Assembly (NCBI RefSeq): GCF_004364245.1
Contig: NZ_SOAV01000013.1
Span: 1 to 64,000, forward strand
Source of the DNA: Streptomyces sp. BK208
Lineage (GTDB): Bacteria > Actinomycetota > Actinomycetes > Streptomycetales > Streptomycetaceae
Reading direction: 5' to 3'
DNA length: 64,000 nucleotides
The notes beneath the pieces are model-generated. The model was not told the origin of the DNA and made no database searches. It saw only the letters and a list, made by a program, of their open reading frames with translations. The translations under genes were made by a program, and so were the position numbers. Of the stretch, positions 60,210-64,000 are shown one piece after another (the stretch's first letter is position 1; each line of letters begins with the position of its first letter).

Positions 60210-60223
60210 TGGGAGCGCTCCCA
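60210..60223. promoter_or_regulatory. CebR operator (cellulose-utilisation control)
   Basis: TGGGAGCGCTCCCA, the perfect 14-bp palindrome bound by the cellobiose-responsive repressor CebR in streptomycetes, 40 bp upstream of the cellulase start. Confidence 0.92.
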
Positions 60224-60357
60224 AAGGCCATCGGGCCGAGACCGTACACCTGCGTGCCGGTGTGCGACAGGTGTTGAACCGTCGAACTGTTCCCGATCCG
60301 CCACGGACCGCGGGCCGCTACGGCGCGGACACCTCGGCGGCCGTGCCCGGAGGGCCC

Positions 60358-61326
60358 CTACATGTGCCGATCGGTGTAGTGCCCGCGGAGCAGGTCCGCC
60401 CCCCAGTCGTGACGGACGTGGCGCCAGACGGAGTGGGCGTGGTTGCCGTCGTCCTGCGTGTTGTCGTACTCGATCAGGAAATCCGGGGCGCGCACGCAGT
60501 AGTAGTGGCGGTCCCCGGGTTCGAGCCCACCGGCCCAGGCGAAGGAGAGGGTGTCCAGCCCGCGGGTCACCGCGTCGGACCAGCACTCGTCCGCGTACGC
60601 CGCCGGCGCGCGGTCCAGATAGCGGCGCACCAGCCGCTCCAGGAGGCGCTGTCGGCCGGGCGCCATGCGGGCGTAGGGGAGACCGTCCGGCAGCAGCCCC
60701 GGGTCGGCGAACGGATCGTCTCGGGTCAGGATGTCGTCCGGCGGCGTGGCGGCGAAGACCGCGGTGGCCCGCGCGGTGCCCCGCAGACCGGTGATCAGCT
60801 CCCTGGCCAGGTCCTCCTCCGGGCCGAGGAGGCGGAAGCCCGCCCGTGGGCCGCTGTCGATGCGCGCCGGTTCCGAGCCGACGAAGTGCGGTGTCACGCG
60901 GATCCCGGCCGCCGTGACCAGCACGTGTACGGCGAGGTGGTGGCCGTTCATGCGCCAGCCCCACGGGCCTTCCCCGTCCGGGTCGCCGAGCAGCCGTACC
61001 CAGTAGCGGTCCGCGCCCGGGGACCCCGGCCGGCCACGACGGTGCCGCTCCACCTCGATCGCCCCGCGCACCAGCTCCGCGCCCGTCGCGCTGTGCGCCG
61101 TGGCCAGGAGGGCGTCGAGCGCCTCGCGCTGCCGGTCGTCCAGACCTTCCGTGCGGAGCCCGGGGCGCGGCCCCGGCAGATAGGTCCACTCGCGCAGCTC
61201 GGGCGCGTCCAACCGGCCGGGTGCCGTGCGCAGTTCACGCACCTGCTCGGGCTCCAGGACGGCGAGCAGCGCACGTACCGCCTCCCGCGTCGCACGGGAC
61301 ACGTCCTGCGCAGGGATCCCGGTCAC
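60358..61326 (-). CDS. DUF3500 domain-containing protein
   Basis: 322 aa with the DUF3500 pattern: RYWVRLLGDPDGEGPWGWRMNGHHLAVHVLV, PHFVGSEPARID and the C-terminal YYCVRAPDFLIEYDNTQDDGNHAHSVWRHVRHDWG with conserved His/Asp likely to bind metal. Function not known. GTG 61326 is used because AAGGAGAG directly precedes; the frame extends to 61398. No signal peptide. Upstream of the cellulase on the same strand but separated by its CebR-controlled promoter. Confidence 0.85.
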   Translation of the reverse strand: MTGIPAQDVSRATREAVRALLAVLEPEQVRELRTAPGRLDAPELREWTYLPGPRPGLRTEGLDDRQREALDALLATAHSATGAELVRGAIEVERHRRGRPGSPGADRYWVRLLGDPDGEGPWGWRMNGHHLAVHVLVTAAGIRVTPHFVGSEPARIDSGPRAGFRLLGPEEDLARELITGLRGTARATAVFAATPPDDILTRDDPFADPGLLPDGLPYARMAPGRQRLLERLVRRYLDRAPAAYADECWSDAVTRGLDTLSFAWAGGLEPGDRHYYCVRAPDFLIEYDNTQDDGNHAHSVWRHVRHDWGADLLRGHYTDRHM

Positions 61327-61408
61327 GCCTCTCCTTCCGCCGACGGCCACGGTGCCGGCGGCGGGGTTCATTCTGCGCGGGACACCGCGCGGTGTCATGC
61401 GTCCGGGC

Positions 61409-62143
61409 TCAGTGTGGCGCCGGTGCGGGGTGGAGGGCGTTGGCGACGGTGCAGCCGCCCTCTCCGGGCATCCGCTGGATGCGGGGTGGCGCCCACACCT
61501 CGGTGGCGCCGGGCGCGACGCGGGCCAGCAGGCAGTCCTGCGGGTCGAAGTGGTTGCCCTCGACCGAGAGCAGGACGCCCACCCGGTCGCCCTCCGCCTT
61601 CACCTCGGTGCGGATTCCCGCATCGAGGTCGAGCGAGGCGAGTGCGCGCCGCACTTCGGCCTCGTCCGCCCGGCCGCCCGACGGGACCCGGGGGAGCGCC
61701 GCCCGCAGTTCCCCGTCGGGCAGCCGGGGCGGCTCGGGCGGCGGGGCGAAGGTCATCGGGGGGCCGTCCGGGCAGTCCACGTCTTCAGGTCGCGCACGCC
61801 ACCGCGACGTGGGGGACACCCGCACCGTGAAGCAGCGCCGCACGGTGATCTCCTCGATGTCGAACCAGCTGTTGTAGGCCGAGCCTGACGTACGCAGGAC
61901 CAGGTGGACGCCGTCCCCGTCGTGCGTGGCGGCACCCGTCACCCGCATCACCTCCACCCCGTCGATGAGGGAGGCGGCACGCCCGACCTCCTCCGCCGTG
62001 CGGGGGCGCTGACCGTACAGCTTCTCGCCCGCCCGCTGCGCGACCTCCCGGGCGGCGTCCGTCGCCTCGGCCTCCGAGGACTGGGCCGGCCCGCAACCGG
62101 CGACGCACAGCAACAGCGGGACGGCGAGCAGTGTGCGACGCAT
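61409..62143 (-). CDS. Putative lipoprotein, function unknown
   Basis: 244 aa with a lipobox (LLCVAGCGPAQ, lipidated Cys at residue 17). The mature part has no recognised domain; it includes EVAQRAGEKLYGQRPRTAEEV, two Cys in the centre and one near each end (possible disulfides), and a Pro-rich hinge (PPPEPPRLPDGE). ATG 62143 with GAGAGGG upstream. Divergent from a DinB gene. Confidence 0.75.
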   Translation of the reverse strand: MRRTLLAVPLLLCVAGCGPAQSSEAEATDAAREVAQRAGEKLYGQRPRTAEEVGRAASLIDGVEVMRVTGAATHDGDGVHLVLRTSGSAYNSWFDIEEITVRRCFTVRVSPTSRWRARPEDVDCPDGPPMTFAPPPEPPRLPDGELRAALPRVPSGGRADEAEVRRALASLDLDAGIRTEVKAEGDRVGVLLSVEGNHFDPQDCLLARVAPGATEVWAPPRIQRMPGEGGCTVANALHPAPAPH

Positions 62144-62279
62144 GTGTACACCCTCTCCGGTGTCCCGTGCGGCGGGCCTCCGACCGCGTGTCGACCGGGC
62201 CACGTGATCGTACACACCTTCGATGCGGGGCCGAGCGGCTCTCGGGCCGGAACGTCGTCCCCGTCTGTAGGGTGCGGCG

Positions 62280-62837
62280 ATGACACGTAGCGAGCGGCTC
62301 GCGGAGCAGCTGGACTGGTACTGGCACAAGAACCTGCGGCCGCGGCTGGACGGCCTCACCGACGAGGAGTACTTCTGGGAGCCGGTGCCCGACTGCTGGA
62401 GCGTCCGCCCCCGCGGTACGTCGGCCGCACCGATGCCGGCGGGTTCGGGGGAGTGGACGATGGACTTCGCGTCCCCCGAACCGGTGCCGGCGCCGGTGAC
62501 CACGATCGCCTGGCGGCTGGCGCACGTCATCGTCTCGTGCCTGGGTTACCGGGTCGGGTGGTACTTCGGCGGCCAGGACGTCGACTCCGACACATTCCCC
62601 TACGCGGGGACCGCTGACGAGGCGCTGAAGCAGCTCGACGAGATGTACGGGAGATGGAACGCGGGCGTCCGCGAACTCTCGGACGCCGACCTGGAGAATC
62701 CGCCCGCGGTGGGTCCCGAGCCGTATCCCATGGAGAACAGGGTCCTGCACGTCAACAGGGAACTGATCCATCACGGCGCCGAGATCTCCCTGTTGCGCGA
62801 CCTCTACAGCCGGCAGGAGGGAGCAGTGACGCGATGA
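62280..62837 (+). CDS. DinB superfamily protein
   Basis: 185 aa four-helix DinB-like protein. Candidate metal ligands: His in WRLAHVIVSCLGY (about 80) and the pair in RELIHHGAEISLLRDLY (about 162-163). Members include thiol-dependent transferases (mycothiol-utilising) and DNA-damage-induced proteins of unknown chemistry. ATG 62280; weak ribosome site. Single gene. Confidence 0.88.
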   Translation: MTRSERLAEQLDWYWHKNLRPRLDGLTDEEYFWEPVPDCWSVRPRGTSAAPMPAGSGEWTMDFASPEPVPAPVTTIAWRLAHVIVSCLGYRVGWYFGGQDVDSDTFPYAGTADEALKQLDEMYGRWNAGVRELSDADLENPPAVGPEPYPMENRVLHVNRELIHHGAEISLLRDLYSRQEGAVTR

Positions 62838-62999
62838 GATCGGCACTCCGGTATCCGCACGTCACCCCCTTTCCGGCCGCGGCAATTCGCAGCAGGAGCA
62901 GGGAATGTGACGAGCCGTAGGTGTGAAAGGACACCCAGGGGCAACACGAAGGTCACCGAAGGAGAAACTCAACCGATCTACGACAGCCCGGGAGAAAAC

Positions 63000-63272
63000 A
63001 TGGCGACCTACAGCAGAACAGACACCCGAAAGGGCGGCAGGACCAGCGGACTGGCGATCGCCGGACTGGTCTGCGGCATCGTCGGACTCTTCATCCTGCC
63101 GATCGTCCTGGGCCCGCTCGCGATCGTCTTCGGTGCCGTGGCACTGCGGCAGACCGGTTCCGCGATGGCCAAGTGGGCGATCGGCCTGGGCGTGGTCGAC
63201 ATCCTGCTCATGATCGTGATGTTCGCTGTCGCCGCCAACAACGGAGGCAGCTTCTCCTGGCACATCGGCTGA
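63000..63272 (+). CDS. DUF4190 small membrane protein
   Basis: 90 aa: polar N-terminus (ATYSRTDTRKGGRTS), then two hydrophobic helices (GLAIAGLVCGIVGLFILPIVLGPLAIVFGAVAL and WAIGLGVVDILLMIVMFAVA) linked by RQTGSAMAK, the DUF4190 pattern. Function unknown. ATG 63000 with GGGAGA upstream. Followed by a very strong hairpin terminator. Confidence 0.88.
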   Translation: MATYSRTDTRKGGRTSGLAIAGLVCGIVGLFILPIVLGPLAIVFGAVALRQTGSAMAKWAIGLGVVDILLMIVMFAVAANNGGSFSWHIG

Positions 63273-63290
63273 CTCAGCTCCACCGGCCTT

Positions 63291-63339
63291 CACCACGGGG
63301 CCCGCGCCGCTTCCCGGAAGCGGCGCGGGCCCCGTGGTG
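63291..63339. terminator. Very long terminator hairpin
   Basis: Perfect 24-bp arms (63291-63314 and 63316-63339) around one base. It starts 18 bp past the DUF4190 stop; no T-run. Confidence 0.8.
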
Positions 63340-63490
63340 TGCGTCGGTGCGGCACCGGTCCTCCGGCTTCCGCCGGGCTGCCGAGGTCGGTGTTACTTTC
63401 GGCCGCCAAGTACGCCGTACTGCGCCCCGGCAGAACCTCCCCGGGTGACATCTCCGAGGCCCCGTCCGGGGCCGCGTTAGGGTGCGGGCC

Positions 63491-64000
63491 ATGCACTCCA
63501 CCACCCTGCGCGGCATCACCGTCCGCTACGAGGACTCCGGGCCCGGGGACGGCCTGCCGGTGCTCCTGATCCACGGCCACCCCTTCGACCACACCCTCTG
63601 GGCACCGCAGGCCGACGCGCTGGCCGACGCCGGGTACCGGGTGATCACCCCCGATCTGCGCGGTTACGGCGGCAGCGGGGTCACTCCGGGCAAGGTGCTC
63701 CTCGCCGACTTCGCGGACGATCTCGCCGCGCTGCTCGACGAGTTGGCAATCGAGCGGGCCGTGGTCGGCGGGGTGTCCCTGGGCGGTCAGATCAGCATGG
63801 AGTTCCGTCTCCGGCACCCGGGGCGGGTGCTCGCCCTGGTCCTCTCCGACACCTCCGCCCCCGCCGAGACCGAGGAGGGCAAGGAGGTCCGCAACCGGAT
63901 GGCCGACCGGCTGCTCGCCGAGGGGATGAGCGGTTACGCGGACGAGGTGATCGGCAAGATGCTCGCGTCGTACAACGTGGCCGCGCTGCCGGAGGTCGCA
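63491..64000 (+). CDS. Alpha/beta hydrolase (N-terminal part, cut by window edge)
   Basis: The first 170 codons are present. Oxyanion motif LLIHGHPFDHTLWAPQ (about 27-42), DLRGYGGSG and nucleophile elbow VVGGVSLGGQISMEF (Ser about residue 96) identify an epoxide-hydrolase/haloperoxidase-like esterase. The His of the triad would lie beyond the window. ATG 63491; GTGCGGGCC upstream gives no clear ribosome site. Located 151 bp after a strong terminator, so it has its own promoter. Confidence 0.9.
   Translation, partial: MHSTTLRGITVRYEDSGPGDGLPVLLIHGHPFDHTLWAPQADALADAGYRVITPDLRGYGGSGVTPGKVLLADFADDLAALLDELAIERAVVGGVSLGGQISMEFRLRHPGRVLALVLSDTSAPAETEEGKEVRNRMADRLLAEGMSGYADEVIGKMLASYNVAALPEVA

Noticed and set aside
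1..64000. tRNA genes, rRNA genes, insertion sequences, attachment sites or CRISPR arrays
   Set aside because: I looked for T-loop-like motifs, transposase motifs, terminal repeats and spaced repeats and found none that I could support by eye.

Overview
The window is high-GC actinobacterial DNA, almost certainly from a Streptomyces chromosome and probably an accessory or arm-like region. Evidence for this: GTG and TTG starts beside good Shine-Dalgarno sequences, many secreted polysaccharide hydrolases, Streptomyces-type families (Endo H, RheA/Hsp18, DUF6355, PF04672 methyltransferase), a perfect CebR operator, and one regulator per few genes. I saw no tRNA, rRNA, insertion sequence or CRISPR array. 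The first and last genes are cut by the window edges.

Layout. 1-9 kb: secreted carbohydrate hydrolases (GH89 coupled to a glycerophosphodiesterase; GH16 and GH64 beta-glucanases; GH43; GH9 lipoprotein). 9-13 kb: TetR/PAP2 pair, an NAD-binding oxidoreductase behind a double operator, a secreted lipase. 13-18 kb: catalase, then a rifampicin monooxygenase (rox) behind a rifamycin-associated element, followed by an aldo/keto reductase. 18-23 kb: an amino-sugar recycling divergon (sugar kinase, sodium symporter, anhMurNAc kinase against an RpiR regulator). 23-31 kb: a stand-alone alanyl-tRNA synthetase catalytic domain, LysR, a secreted EEP hydrolase, an orphan binding protein, a serine hydrolase, a VOC protein and YceI. 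31-36 kb: a very large membrane protein and pntAB. 36-40 kb: a small-subunit/amidase/TetR operon divergent from a metallo-beta-lactamase-fold hydrolase across a duplicated operator, then a graveyard of two gene remnants. 40-45 kb: a second Rox-like flavin monooxygenase preceded by a TetR gene and a 17-codon leader ORF with a hairpin, with a 24-bp palindrome facing a secreted GH30. 45-49 kb: cupin/esterase against MarR, Endo H, a small Cys-containing secreted protein. 49-54 kb: oxidoreductase-HD pair, SDR, DUF2267, hsp18 against rheA with two RheA-type operators. 54-64 kb: mannonate dehydratase, small enzymes, a PF04672 methyltransferase, a CebR-boxed GH5 cellulase, DUF3500, a lipoprotein, DinB, DUF4190 and a truncated alpha/beta hydrolase.

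How the parts fit. One theme is polymer foraging (beta-glucan, cellulose, arabino-type side chains, N-glycans, GlcNAc/MurNAc recycling) under local repressors. The other is chemical defence: two Rox-type flavin monooxygenases, catalase, transhydrogenase and heat-shock control. The most unusual items are the leader-ORF/hairpin in front of the second Rox-like gene, the truncated AlaRS paralogue, and the mirrored operator in which both divergent -35 boxes of the amino-sugar regulon lie inside the two arms of one inverted repeat.
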